From: Desulfoscipio gibsoniae DSM 7213
GTDB lineage: Bacteria > Bacillota > Desulfotomaculia > Desulfotomaculales > Desulfallaceae
Assembly: GCF_000233715.2 (NCBI RefSeq)
Contig: NC_021184.1
Coordinates: forward strand, 4,150,001-4,214,000
Direction: 5' to 3'
Length of the DNA stretch: 64,000 bases
This document shows, in pieces, positions 10,525 to 18,904 of the stretch (within the stretch, counting starts at the first letter, position 1; every line of letters begins with the position of its first letter). Under the pieces are notes generated by a model, which was not told where the DNA came from, searched no databases, and saw only the letters and a program-made list of their open reading frames with translations. The position numbers and the translations under genes are program-made.

Positions 10525-10729
10525 TTCATCTGTCTCCTAAATTCATTGATGTTATTTCTTCCAGACTACTGTGATTTTTTAGTTTAGCAGATCTAGCATC
10601 TTAATGCCAGACAATATTTTAGAAACAGTAATTATTTTTCCCCTCATGAATTCACTACCGCCTTAATATAAATGTTAGAGAAATATTCACCGCTCTGCGA
10701 AGCGATACCCCCTACATCCACAGCCAGTG

Positions 10730-10763
10730 AAAATAAGCCGGAATTACCTTCCGGCTTATTTTC
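10730..10763 (-). terminator. Intrinsic terminator
   Basis: AAAATAAGCCGGAA / TTCCGGCTTATTTT, 14-bp perfect stem. It lies 45 bp after the minus-strand LysM gene, and its symmetry lets it act on both strands. Confidence 0.85.
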
Positions 10764-10807
10764 ATGGCAAATTTGAGCGGCATCAGTATACTGATCCCGG
10801 TAACCGG

Positions 10808-11893
10808 TTAACTGATACAGGTCAACTCCACATCGTCTATCCTTACCCTGGTTCTATTGCTTGACTGGGGCCGGAATACAAACCGCAGCTGGATGCCCCT
10901 TGTGCCCGCGGGCAGCGCTCCGGTTTCGAAGGAATACTGCCGGTAGGCATTGTCAGGCAGCCGGTCGGGCCTGAAAACCGGGTCCACCCTGCCAATTTGG
11001 CTGCTCTGCTGGTCAAGGGAGTGTACCGAAACCTCCAGAGTGTATTTACTATTTTGCCCCCGCACATTTTCCATAGCCCAAAAAGCAATCCGGTAAGAAC
11101 GCCCGGGCGCAGCGCCAACAATCTGGGCCAGCAACGCCTGGTTACCGGGTCTGGTGCCCATCTCCGCTGCATACCTGCCGGAACGCTCCAGGGTAGCTCT
11201 GTTGACGTTCTGGGCCGACCACCCTGCCGGAGTTGTGCTATCCACCCAGTTATCCAGGCCGGGGTTAATCAGCATATTTGATCTGGAACAGGTGTCGCCA
11301 TCCGCAATAATCGTATCGTTAGTTTTAAGCACCTCCAAACCGGTATCCACATAATGATCCCTTAACTCCCGGGACCGGTCGTAAGCCCTTAATATATACG
11401 GGCCATGCCGTACATGATCCCCTACCCGGTCGCATAAATCCCACTTGCCTCTATAGGTGCGGCATTCCCCCGGCTGGAGCAGCATGCTTCGCCTGCCGCG
11501 TTCATACCTATTTTTTTCAGACCAGCGCCAGATATCCCTTCCCCCACGCAAGCATTTAAAATCATATAAACATGCGTCATCGTAGCGGAGTCTTCTGGGC
11601 ACATCGGAAAGGTTGCAATAGCTGAATATAATGGACACCTTTTCACCGGGACGAAAACGTTTGCGCCCTGTCCGCAAATCAAAACGTATACCATCGTGAT
11701 ACTTGTAACGGCCCCATTGTTTAGGATAGTCATAGTAGTCATATTCATAATCGGGAATATAAATCCGCCGTCCCGGCCGCATATCGTCAAAATCATAGTA
11801 ATCATTGGCCTTATATAGCCATCGCTCCGGTATGCCGTAACGACCGGCTATCCGGCCCGGGGTATCACCGTCTCTGATTAAATGAACAGGCAT
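10808..11893 (-). CDS. LysM protein with BsuPI-like and carbohydrate-binding-like domains
   Basis: 361 residues. Residues 1-48 form a LysM (HLIRDGDTPGRIAGRYGI, ending RRIYIPDY). Residues 60-190 resemble a BsuPI-type immunoglobulin-like inhibitor domain (RPGEKVSIIFSYCNL, GECRTYRGKWD). Residues 205-361 look like a beta-sandwich sugar-binding module (MLINPGLDNWVDSTTPAGW ... RVRIDDVELTC). No signal peptide is visible, as in many spore coat LysM proteins. The start has a strong GGAGGGG site. It shares the N-x-G/L-x-W module with the proteins at 57030 and 59704. A spore-surface or wall-binding role is inferred. Confidence 0.65.
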   Translation of the reverse strand: MPVHLIRDGDTPGRIAGRYGIPERWLYKANDYYDFDDMRPGRRIYIPDYEYDYYDYPKQWGRYKYHDGIRFDLRTGRKRFRPGEKVSIIFSYCNLSDVPRRLRYDDACLYDFKCLRGGRDIWRWSEKNRYERGRRSMLLQPGECRTYRGKWDLCDRVGDHVRHGPYILRAYDRSRELRDHYVDTGLEVLKTNDTIIADGDTCSRSNMLINPGLDNWVDSTTPAGWSAQNVNRATLERSGRYAAEMGTRPGNQALLAQIVGAAPGRSYRIAFWAMENVRGQNSKYTLEVSVHSLDQQSSQIGRVDPVFRPDRLPDNAYRQYSFETGALPAGTRGIQLRFVFRPQSSNRTRVRIDDVELTCIS

Positions 11894-12282
11894 TGTCTAT
11901 CCCCTCCTTCATAAAATAAATTACCTTACACCTGCTCCCAACATCCACATTCCTTTAATCACAGGCCACTCACGAACAAGGATTAATAATCACAATGCTT
12001 ACCGGCTACCGGCAATTGGCAATCATATGCTTATATAAAAGCCGGTTAACTTATTTTATGTTTAACACCGTGAAAAGTGCCTATTGAAACGCCGGGGGCG
12101 GTGGACAATTAATTATTAGTTTGGGATTGCAACCGGTAAACAACGCTAATTAGCGTAACCTTATTGCTTGACGCACAGAATAAATATACGCCGCCCCTTC
12201 AGGTACTGTTGAAAAGAACGCCAAAAAAGAGTAATATCATGTAGGTAAATAAACATTCAAGGTGCCAGGAAGGGAATACTGT
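11894..12282. other. Divergent intergenic region
   Basis: No gene, tRNA or convincing promoter seen. It contains short GC-rich imperfect repeats (CCGGCTACCGGC near 12002) and separates the LysM gene from typA. Confidence 0.5.
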
Positions 12283-14061
12283 ATGAATAAAAATTTGATT
12301 CGCAATTTAGCCATTATTGCCCACGTAGACCACGGCAAAACCACCCTGGTGGATGGTATGCTCAAACAAAGCGGCATATTCCACGAAAAGCAGGTTGTGG
12401 AGGAACGGGTTATGGACCGCAACGACCTGGAGCGGGAACGGGGCATCACGATTATGGCCAAGAATACTGCGGTGCAGTACAGCCAATACAAGCTGAACAT
12501 CGTAGACACCCCCGGCCACGCCGACTTTGGCGGCGAAGTTGAGCGTATTGTCCAAATGGTGGACGGGGTACTTTTGTTGGTGGATGCCTTTGAGGGCCCC
12601 ATGCCCCAGACCCGCTTCGTACTGCGCAAAGCACTGGAGGCCGGGCTGGCCCCCATTGTTGTAATAAATAAAATAGACCGGCTGCACGCCCGTCCCAAAG
12701 AAGTAGTTGATGAAGTGTTGGATTTATTTATTGAGCTGGAGGCCAGCGATGCCCAGCTGGAGTTTCCAGTAATCTACACCAACGCCCGGACCGGCACGGC
12801 CACTTTGGAACCCGACACACCGGGGACGGATTTAAAACCGCTTTTTGACATGATTGTGGAAAATATACCCGCGCCCGCAGGGGATCCGCAGGCACCCCTG
12901 CAGCTGGGCGTCACCTTGATTGATTACGACCCGTACCTGGGCCGCCAGGCCATAGGACGCATCCATAACGGCATCATTCAAGTGAAAGAGGAGGTAGCTG
13001 TACTGAAAGCCGGTGGTGAAACGCAGCGCCAGCGGGTAACCGGGCTGTTTGTATTCAGCGGGCTGAAAAAAATACCCGTGGAGAAAGCCACCACCGGGGA
13101 CATTGTGGTGGTAACCGGCCTTTTGGATATTAATGTGGGCAACACTATAGCCGACCTGGAAAACCCGGTGCCCTTAAGTTTTGTAAGCATTGACGAACCC
13201 ACCATGGCGGTGGCCTTCCACGTCAATAAAAGCCCCTTTGCCGGGCAGGAGGGCACATACGTTACCTCCCGCAAACTGGGCGAAAGACTGTTTCGGGAAC
13301 TGGAGTCAGACGTCAGCCTGCGCGTAGCCGGCACGGACACCCCGGATACATTTCTGGTATCAGGTCGCGGCGAACTGCACCTCTCCATATTGATAGAAAA
13401 CTTGCGCCGAGAGGGTTATGAGTTTGAAATTTCCCGCCCGCAGGTGGTAGAGCGGGTTATCGACGGAGTAAGAAGTGAACCGGTGGAAGAACTGACCCTG
13501 GAGATACCTGAAGAATATGTAGGCATTGTTATGGAGCGCCTGGGGTCCCGCAAAAGCGAACTCATTAACATGCAACACAAGGGCGATGGCCTGGTGCGCC
13601 TGGTCTTCCATATACCCACCCGGGGCCTATTTGGCTATCGCTCAGAATTTATGACCGATACTAAAGGTCTGGGTATTATTCACCATGCTTTTCACCATTA
13701 CGCCCCCTATCAGGGCGACATCAATACCCGCTCCAGGGGCTCGCTGGTAGCCTTTGAAAACGGTGACAGTACAACCTACGGGCTGGAAAATGCCCAGGAG
13801 CGTGGCGAATTGTTTGTCGGCCCCGGGGTGCCGGTTTACCGGGGCATGGTGGTGGGTGAACATTCCCGGCCTGGGGATCTGGTCATCAACGTCTGCAAAA
13901 AGAAGCAATTATCCAATATGCGCAGTTCCACCTCCGAAATTTCAGCCAAACTGACACCTCCCCGGCCCATGAGCCTGGAACAGTGCATGGAATTTATCGC
14001 TGATGATGAGCTGCTGGAGGTAACTCCCAAATCATTGCGCATGCGTAAACAATCATTGTAA
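12283..14061 (+). CDS. typA: TypA/BipA ribosome-associated GTPase
   Basis: 592 residues, the usual length. Translation-factor GTPase motifs are all present: G1 AHVDHGKTT, G2 RGITI, G3 DTPGHADFG, G4 NKIDR. EF-G-like domains II, III and V follow, and the BipA-specific C-terminal domain ends the protein (SRGSLVAFENGDSTTYGL, LTPPRPMSLEQCMEFI). It binds the 70S ribosome in a GTP-dependent way and acts in stress adaptation and 50S assembly. ATG 12283 is preferred over the in-frame GTG at 12262 because AGGAAGGG lies eight bases upstream. Confidence 0.97.
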   Translation: MNKNLIRNLAIIAHVDHGKTTLVDGMLKQSGIFHEKQVVEERVMDRNDLERERGITIMAKNTAVQYSQYKLNIVDTPGHADFGGEVERIVQMVDGVLLLVDAFEGPMPQTRFVLRKALEAGLAPIVVINKIDRLHARPKEVVDEVLDLFIELEASDAQLEFPVIYTNARTGTATLEPDTPGTDLKPLFDMIVENIPAPAGDPQAPLQLGVTLIDYDPYLGRQAIGRIHNGIIQVKEEVAVLKAGGETQRQRVTGLFVFSGLKKIPVEKATTGDIVVVTGLLDINVGNTIADLENPVPLSFVSIDEPTMAVAFHVNKSPFAGQEGTYVTSRKLGERLFRELESDVSLRVAGTDTPDTFLVSGRGELHLSILIENLRREGYEFEISRPQVVERVIDGVRSEPVEELTLEIPEEYVGIVMERLGSRKSELINMQHKGDGLVRLVFHIPTRGLFGYRSEFMTDTKGLGIIHHAFHHYAPYQGDINTRSRGSLVAFENGDSTTYGLENAQERGELFVGPGVPVYRGMVVGEHSRPGDLVINVCKKKQLSNMRSSTSEISAKLTPPRPMSLEQCMEFIADDELLEVTPKSLRMRKQSL

Positions 14062-14103
14062 AACAAAACCGTGTAAAACGAAGCAGTACCACTGGCACTT
14101 TGC

Positions 14104-14175
14104 CGGTGCCAGGTGTTGAAAGGTTGAAAATTTGGAAGCTATAAATTGGAAGTTGAACGTTGAACGGTCGCAGTG
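14104..14175 (+). repeat. Dispersed repeat family B, copy 1
   Basis: Starts GGTGCCAGGTGTTGAAAG and ends AAGTTGAACGTTGAACGGTCGC, with an expanded middle. Other copies are at 36923-36953 and 48636-48695. Confidence 0.7.
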
Positions 14176-14259
14176 GAGATTGATAATGTTTGTTCAATGG
14201 CCTTAGTAAGTAATTTTCGCTGCAGTACTAGTTCAAATCACGATAAGCAAAGCGCGAAA

Positions 14260-14314
14260 AGGCAGCTGCCCATCGCCTCCTGGCCAACCAGGTGCCCGCA
14301 GCTGCCTGTTTTTT
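14260..14314 (+). terminator. Long hairpin followed by T6
   Basis: AGGCAGCTGC (14260-14269) pairs with GCAGCTGCCT (14298-14307), then GTTTTTT. Convergent between typA and the minus-strand RadC-like gene; probably the typA terminator despite the 200-bp gap. Confidence 0.6.
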
Positions 14315-14346
14315 CACATCTTTTACTTAGCCCACCCGCCGGTTTA

Positions 14347-15153
14347 TTACCTACAACAACTAATTTTATACTCACCTGATATAATACGCTTTTGGAACTC
14401 TTCACCATAAGGAATAACGCCCTCGGGGTGCAATCTTATTTTTTTGCCGTCCTCCAAGTTGGACAGTATATTAATTAAATAATCAAGCAAAATATCCCCG
14501 GAGCGCAGTTCATCCAGCCGGGCCGTAAAACCAGCGTCCACGGGTTTTAATAAAAACAACCGGGCCAAATAATGCTTATTATAATAATCGCTTAAAAACG
14601 CCAGATTTTTGGCCAATAAGTCATTTAGCACATTGATGGTGTCATCATATTCCAGCACCGCCGCTATTTGCGTTAAAAAGCAATACAAAAATCGTTTAAT
14701 CTCTAAGCCATTGATATGCAAACCTCTATTAACGCAAAGATCCATTTCCGACAACGACCGTTTTTTGTGACCCGTAATCACTACATGATCCAGCAACTTG
14801 ACGCCCAGTAACGCCAGCTGCCACTTTAACAGTTCGGTGGAGGCGACATCGTCTTCGGAAGGAATGACCTCACCATGCCAGGGCAGTGTGGGGTGGTTGT
14901 GCACAACCATCGCTTCTTTAAATAATATCTTATAAACGCTGATCATGTGGATGATGCTGCATATTGAAGGTGCCACCGCGCAGGTTTTACTGCAGCATGG
15001 CCCACACAACACCTGTATATTATCATTTTCATCATACAACACTAAAACCGCTTGTTCTAAAAACCTGGTGCTGATTCTCTTGACTTCCTCAATGCTAAAA
15101 ATATCCTCAGCTTTGCGCACCGGCTCGCAGGTAGCCTTTTTTACGGGAAGCAC
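14347..15153 (-). CDS. RadC-like JAB-domain protein with C-terminal extension
   Basis: 268 residues. Residues 20-145 resemble the JAB/MPN metal site of RadC: AMVVHNHPTLPWHGEVIPSEDD supplies the HxHP...SxxD motif, followed by LLGVKLLDHVVITG. The C-terminal 110 residues are helical and unfamiliar. The N-terminal helix-hairpin-helix of true RadC is absent, so this is a divergent relative, and the catalytic activity of the family is itself uncertain. Start GTG 15153 follows GAGGG by seven bases. A cluster of cysteines (CGPCCSKTC) sits inside the JAB fold, which is unusual. Confidence 0.65.
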   Translation of the reverse strand: MLPVKKATCEPVRKAEDIFSIEEVKRISTRFLEQAVLVLYDENDNIQVLCGPCCSKTCAVAPSICSIIHMISVYKILFKEAMVVHNHPTLPWHGEVIPSEDDVASTELLKWQLALLGVKLLDHVVITGHKKRSLSEMDLCVNRGLHINGLEIKRFLYCFLTQIAAVLEYDDTINVLNDLLAKNLAFLSDYYNKHYLARLFLLKPVDAGFTARLDELRSGDILLDYLINILSNLEDGKKIRLHPEGVIPYGEEFQKRIISGEYKISCCR

Positions 15154-15291
15154 TTTTATCCCTCGCTTCCTTAACCAGCATCCCTACTGCAGTATAAGTT
15201 CAATCAATGCTACTTTTTTACATCTATCATAACATGTGCAAAGCAACATAACAATATTTTTTTGAAAATATGTAAAGTAATCACTATTTTG

Positions 15292-16077
15292 CTATTTACC
15301 ATCTATTTGCACAGCGCCATCTTCTATACCCGCTTCAATACCGGCAATACCTGCAGTAATGGTATCATGACAATAGCGGGCCGCAGCGGCGCCCCTTTGC
15401 AGCAGCAACATTAACTGCTGCCCGGGCAACCCAACATCCGCCGGGCGTAAGCGCACGTCCTCCATTAACAGTGCCAGCGCCCGGGGATCCCTGGCCAGCT
15501 CAATAAAAATCGCCTCAGCCAGTTCCCGGTCAGCCAGGGCCCGGGGCATTTCCAATACCCGGTGATCCCCCCCGGGGCCACACAGGCAGCGCACCCAGGC
15601 CGCCCCAGCCGCACCACGGGCATCCTCCATAAGCGCCTCCAGCATGGCAGCGCTCTCTCGCAAAAGGTTACCGACAGGCGTGTGCATAACCACCCGGGCC
15701 TTTTTACCTGCCGACTGTTTTTGCACCTCCAGCAGCACGTCCAGCAGCCATTTTAAATCACTAAACTCGCCGACATCCGGCAGCCAACGGGCTAAATCAC
15801 TGTGCAGCAAATTTAACAGCGCTCCATACTCCTCCCAACCCAGCAGGTAATCCACCAGCTTGTCCCGCTGGAAACACCTGCTCATGGCTACTACCTGTTT
15901 TTTTAAAGGTAGCCGGGACAGCAACACCAGGATTTCAGCCCTTTCGGCCAAAACCCCGGGGGCCTCGGCCCGCCCGGCCCACTGCCCGGCCAACCAGGGC
16001 TGTTCGGCGAGCTGCCGATCATCAATCTGCCGCTCATCCTGGTTTTGCCCATTAGTAAATTCATCTTGTACACTCAA
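15292..16077 (-). CDS. Unknown protein, 261 residues
   Basis: I recognise no family. The sequence is helix-rich, leucine/alanine-rich and highly charged, with no signal peptide or membrane segment; the middle shows repeated LL-x2-L patterns and two cysteines (CLC). TTG start at 16077 follows GAGGGAG by seven bases. It is 138 bp upstream of the RadC-like gene on the same strand but separated by an AT-rich region, so co-transcription is uncertain. A small palindrome (ATGTCAG...CTGACAT, 16125-16148) lies upstream. Confidence 0.6.
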   Translation of the reverse strand: MSVQDEFTNGQNQDERQIDDRQLAEQPWLAGQWAGRAEAPGVLAERAEILVLLSRLPLKKQVVAMSRCFQRDKLVDYLLGWEEYGALLNLLHSDLARWLPDVGEFSDLKWLLDVLLEVQKQSAGKKARVVMHTPVGNLLRESAAMLEALMEDARGAAGAAWVRCLCGPGGDHRVLEMPRALADRELAEAIFIELARDPRALALLMEDVRLRPADVGLPGQQLMLLLQRGAAAARYCHDTITAGIAGIEAGIEDGAVQIDGK

Positions 16078-16305
16078 TTTATAACTCCCTCTCTCCAGCT
16101 GGTTATATGCCTCAGTAAACGTGGTTATGTCAGGGATTATCTGACATGCCTGCGATATAGCACGCTTAACTCAGCCCAACGCCGAGGTGGTGTCGGGGTT
16201 TCAGCCTGTCGTAATTATGCACCCATAACGACTAACCGGCTATTTAAGGGTTGGTAAATTACCTCTCCCTTCCCAAGCCCGGGACGGGGCTTCCCGATGG
16301 GGGAG

Positions 16306-16608
16306 CTAAAAAACCGCCCGGGCCAGATTGCCCAGCAGGTACAATACGGCCAGGATACAAACTCCATAACCGACAGCCCGTTCGGTCAAGGTTTCCTCTT
16401 TTTCCAGGGCGTACATCACTTTGTCCACCAAGTTAAATTGGAGTCTTTGCTGGCCGCAAGCATTGCTATTAACTGCTAAATCTGCTTTAATGTCCGTCCC
16501 AAGCTCATTTGCAAGGTCAATAACAAGCTCCGCTGCCAGCCCGGCTTTATGACCGGTTATAGCCACCGGCCGCCCATGTGTTTGCCCCAAAGCCGCATTT
16601 GTTTGCAT
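16306..16608 (-). CDS. Small protein with C-terminal membrane segment
   Basis: 100 residues. The N-terminal half is soluble and alanine-rich; residues about 78-98 form one hydrophobic helix (AVGYGVCILAVLYLLGNLA), suggesting a tail-anchored or single-pass protein. ATG 16608 has a GGGGGTG site. No family recognised. Confidence 0.5.
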   Translation of the reverse strand: MQTNAALGQTHGRPVAITGHKAGLAAELVIDLANELGTDIKADLAVNSNACGQQRLQFNLVDKVMYALEKEETLTERAVGYGVCILAVLYLLGNLARAVF

Positions 16609-16770
16609 AAATACACCCCCGGCCCAAATGGTTAGAACAACTGTTTGCTATTATTATATGCCCGGGGATGGGACACGTCAATAGTATCCAATTAAATAAG
16701 AACATATATTCCTCAAACTGCCCGCCGTTCATAAAATCAGGACCAGGGGCTCCCCCAAAGGACAGTTGGC

Positions 16771-17226
16771 TTACTTCAAATTCTTATAATTCTCCTCCGA
16801 GAACACGCGTATACCCTCCTTCACCAGCAAAGCTGCGGTACAGCCGCAGCCGGGAATCCTTCGACCGCTAAAAGTGCCATCGTAAATCATAGTACTGCCG
16901 CAGGAAGGACTGCGTTCTTTTAAAACAGCAACCCGGGCACCTTTTTTTTGGGCTATAGCCAGCACCTCAGCGGCCCCCTTTACAAAAGCGGCCGTTGTGT
17001 CCACACCCCGATTAGTCAGCACTTTAGCTTTACCATCAAGCACGTCAAAGCCATTACCGCCAATTATCTCATTGGGATCCCTGGGCACAGACAGCCCGCC
17101 CAGCACCTCCGGGCAGACTGGTATAGCCTTGCCCTCCTCCACCAGCTTGCGCAGGGCTGGGTAATCAAAACCATCACCTGTATAACGACACTTTTCCCCG
17201 GCCAGACAGGCACTGATAATTAACAT
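16771..17226 (-). CDS. DUF523 (YbbK-like) cysteine protein
   Basis: About 151 residues with the DUF523 signature: SACLAGEKCRYTG at the N-terminus, IPVCPEVLGGL in the middle, and a C-terminal LKERSPSCGS followed by a GCG motif. The conserved cysteines suggest metal or cluster binding, but the biochemical role is not established. ATG 17226 is chosen because AAGGTGGTG lies about nine bases upstream; the longer frame to 17256 adds only ribosome-site sequence. Same strand as the GIY-YIG gene, 46 bp downstream of it. Confidence 0.85.
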   Translation of the reverse strand: MLIISACLAGEKCRYTGDGFDYPALRKLVEEGKAIPVCPEVLGGLSVPRDPNEIIGGNGFDVLDGKAKVLTNRGVDTTAAFVKGAAEVLAIAQKKGARVAVLKERSPSCGSTMIYDGTFSGRRIPGCGCTAALLVKEGIRVFSEENYKNLK

Positions 17227-17272
17227 TGAGAACGTCACCACCTTTCTCACTTCCACTGCCGGAACCGCCGGG

Positions 17273-17521
17273 TCAAACCTGGTCCGCCAGCCTTATTTTT
17301 TCCAGCCTGGGCAACTTCTTGATAGCCATCTCCCTCTTCAGAGCACTGCTTTTGTCCGGCAACACCTCATAGTACGCCAATTCCACCGGCAACCGGGATC
17401 TTGTATATTTGCTGGCCTGACCCAGGTTGTGCTTCCGCAGCCGCCCGGCCAGGTCTGTTGTGTAGCCGGTGTAATAAGTACCATCGGCACAAATTAGTAT
17501 ATACACATAATACATTGGCAC
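17273..17521 (-). CDS. GIY-YIG domain endonuclease-like protein
   Basis: 82 residues covering one complete GIY-YIG fold: YYVYILICADGTYYTGYT supplies the YVY...GYT form, the conserved arginine is in LAGRLRKHN, and the glutamate is in ALKREMAIKKL. Single-domain proteins of this YhbQ type are common and of unknown physiological role. GTG start; no clear ribosome site. Confidence 0.85.
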   Translation of the reverse strand: MPMYYVYILICADGTYYTGYTTDLAGRLRKHNLGQASKYTRSRLPVELAYYEVLPDKSSALKREMAIKKLPRLEKIRLADQV

Positions 17522-17780
17522 ACCTTTTACCTTTTATGTTTTACCATTTATCATTTACCTTTCATAATTTATCTTTCATACTTATCATTTAAATATTTAT
17601 ACCTGCTGTTTATTGCCGCCTCGGAGAGCGAATATCCAGATCACAATATTTATTATAGTGCACATACAATAAACTTCACTATTTTAACCGCTGCCTTCAC
17701 AGCATGGCCACCGTCCTTTAATTTACCTGTTGTACTACCGCTGGCAACCGGCTTTGTTCCAAGCAAACCAGTCAACTATA

Positions 17781-17817
17781 ATACCCCCCCAAACTTCAAA
17801 CACAGTAGGGGGGGTAT
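17781..17817. repeat. 10-bp perfect inverted repeat (C7/G7 hairpin)
   Basis: ATACCCCCCC (17781-17790) and GGGGGGGTAT (17808-17817) flank a 17-nt loop, 74 bp before the gene at 17891. The rest of 17522-17890 is AT-rich with no gene. There is no U tract, so it is more likely an operator or mRNA leader structure than a terminator. Confidence 0.6.
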
Positions 17818-17890
17818 CTGGTAATTTATGCTAGAAATATATGGACATGTATGGTAATATATTACAAATACTACCATAGGAGATGGTTAA

Positions 17891-18232
17891 ATGATCGACA
17901 TGGTGGAAGAGTATATTAAATATGATGTAACACCACTTATACCAGCCTTAAATGAATTCACCGCCTATGTTCAGCAGGCACTGATCGGTATCAACCACAG
18001 CGAACTTAACGACCGCTTAATGCTGGAAGCCACCATATACGGCAACCTGGTACAAACTTTGGATAAATACGGGCTGCGCACATTCGGCCTGGCCACCGCC
18101 ATACGGAAATATTTAAACTATTTTGTGGTGGAGGTAATAATTAACGACCCCGAGCCCAGAATAATTCGAGAGATAAAAATACCCATTAGGTGGGCTGCGG
18201 AACAACAAAAGCCAGTGAAGACATTGTATTAA
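17891..18232 (+). CDS. Unknown protein, 113 residues
   Basis: A soluble helical N-terminal half with several Tyr/Leu heptad-like positions (YIKYDVTPLIPALNEF), then an amphipathic segment and a charged C-terminus (PEPRIIREIKIPIRW). No cysteine and no family recognised. ATG 17891 follows AGGAG by nine bases. It is flanked by two perfect inverted repeats (17781-17817, 18327-18362). Confidence 0.6.
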   Translation: MIDMVEEYIKYDVTPLIPALNEFTAYVQQALIGINHSELNDRLMLEATIYGNLVQTLDKYGLRTFGLATAIRKYLNYFVVEVIINDPEPRIIREIKIPIRWAAEQQKPVKTLY

Positions 18233-18326
18233 ACAGTAGCAGGTTATGTGGTTAATAAAGCCGGCGATACCTGCACAAGGCATCCCCTGCCTTGAATGTG
18301 AAAACAATCCGCCGGCCAACTTATCT

Positions 18327-18362
18327 GCTATATATAACTGTCTGATGGCGGTTATATATAGC
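18327..18362. repeat. 12-bp perfect inverted repeat
   Basis: GCTATATATAAC (18327-18338) and GTTATATATAGC (18351-18362) around a 12-nt loop, between convergent genes. No U tract follows. Possibly a bidirectional transcript end or a protein site. Confidence 0.6.
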
Positions 18363-18415
18363 GCTGTTTCACACAGCAAGGCAGCCGCCAATTGTACGAC
18401 ATAATCATTTGGCAC

Positions 18416-18769
18416 TTAGTTGTCAATTTGCATAGCTTTTACCACTATATAATCCGCATCTCCCGCACCCTTTACAGCAAGGGTATCCTCTTTTTCATCC
18501 CAGGCCAGCTGCACTTCAGCACCACCGGCACAATTGATACTTTTTAAATCCACCCTGGCCTGGCGCATCCAATCTTCGGTAAGATGCACAAAAACCAGCT
18601 CAAATAAATTGCTGCGGAAAAATTTAAAGCGCGACTCCCCTACCAGCTTGTAAAATATCGTTACATCTTTGACTTGCTCATTAAATACCTGCGGGTCAGT
18701 TAATTGAAAACTAATCTTACCTATCTTTTCCATTTCTTCAGTTAACAAGCCAGCTATGTCAGCGGACAT
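18416..18769 (-). CDS. Unknown protein, 117 residues
   Basis: A soluble acidic protein: a helical N-terminus (ADIAGLLTEEMEKIGKI), then beta-rich sequence with FRSNLFELVFVHL. No motif or family recognised. The GGAGGGAG site before ATG 18769 is strong. The next gene upstream on this strand is the TGS-uridine kinase, 135 bp away. Confidence 0.6.
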   Translation of the reverse strand: MSADIAGLLTEEMEKIGKISFQLTDPQVFNEQVKDVTIFYKLVGESRFKFFRSNLFELVFVHLTEDWMRQARVDLKSINCAGGAEVQLAWDEKEDTLAVKGAGDADYIVVKAMQIDN

Positions 18770-18904
18770 AAAGTCTCCCTCCTCCTAAATTTTACCTTAG
18801 ACATATTGCCCTAGAACTTAATATCCCTTGGCCAATACTTAACCTCTATACGCTTCAATTCCTGCCACCGCCGGCAAAAACAACAAAAAACTATTAAGCC
18901 GTTA

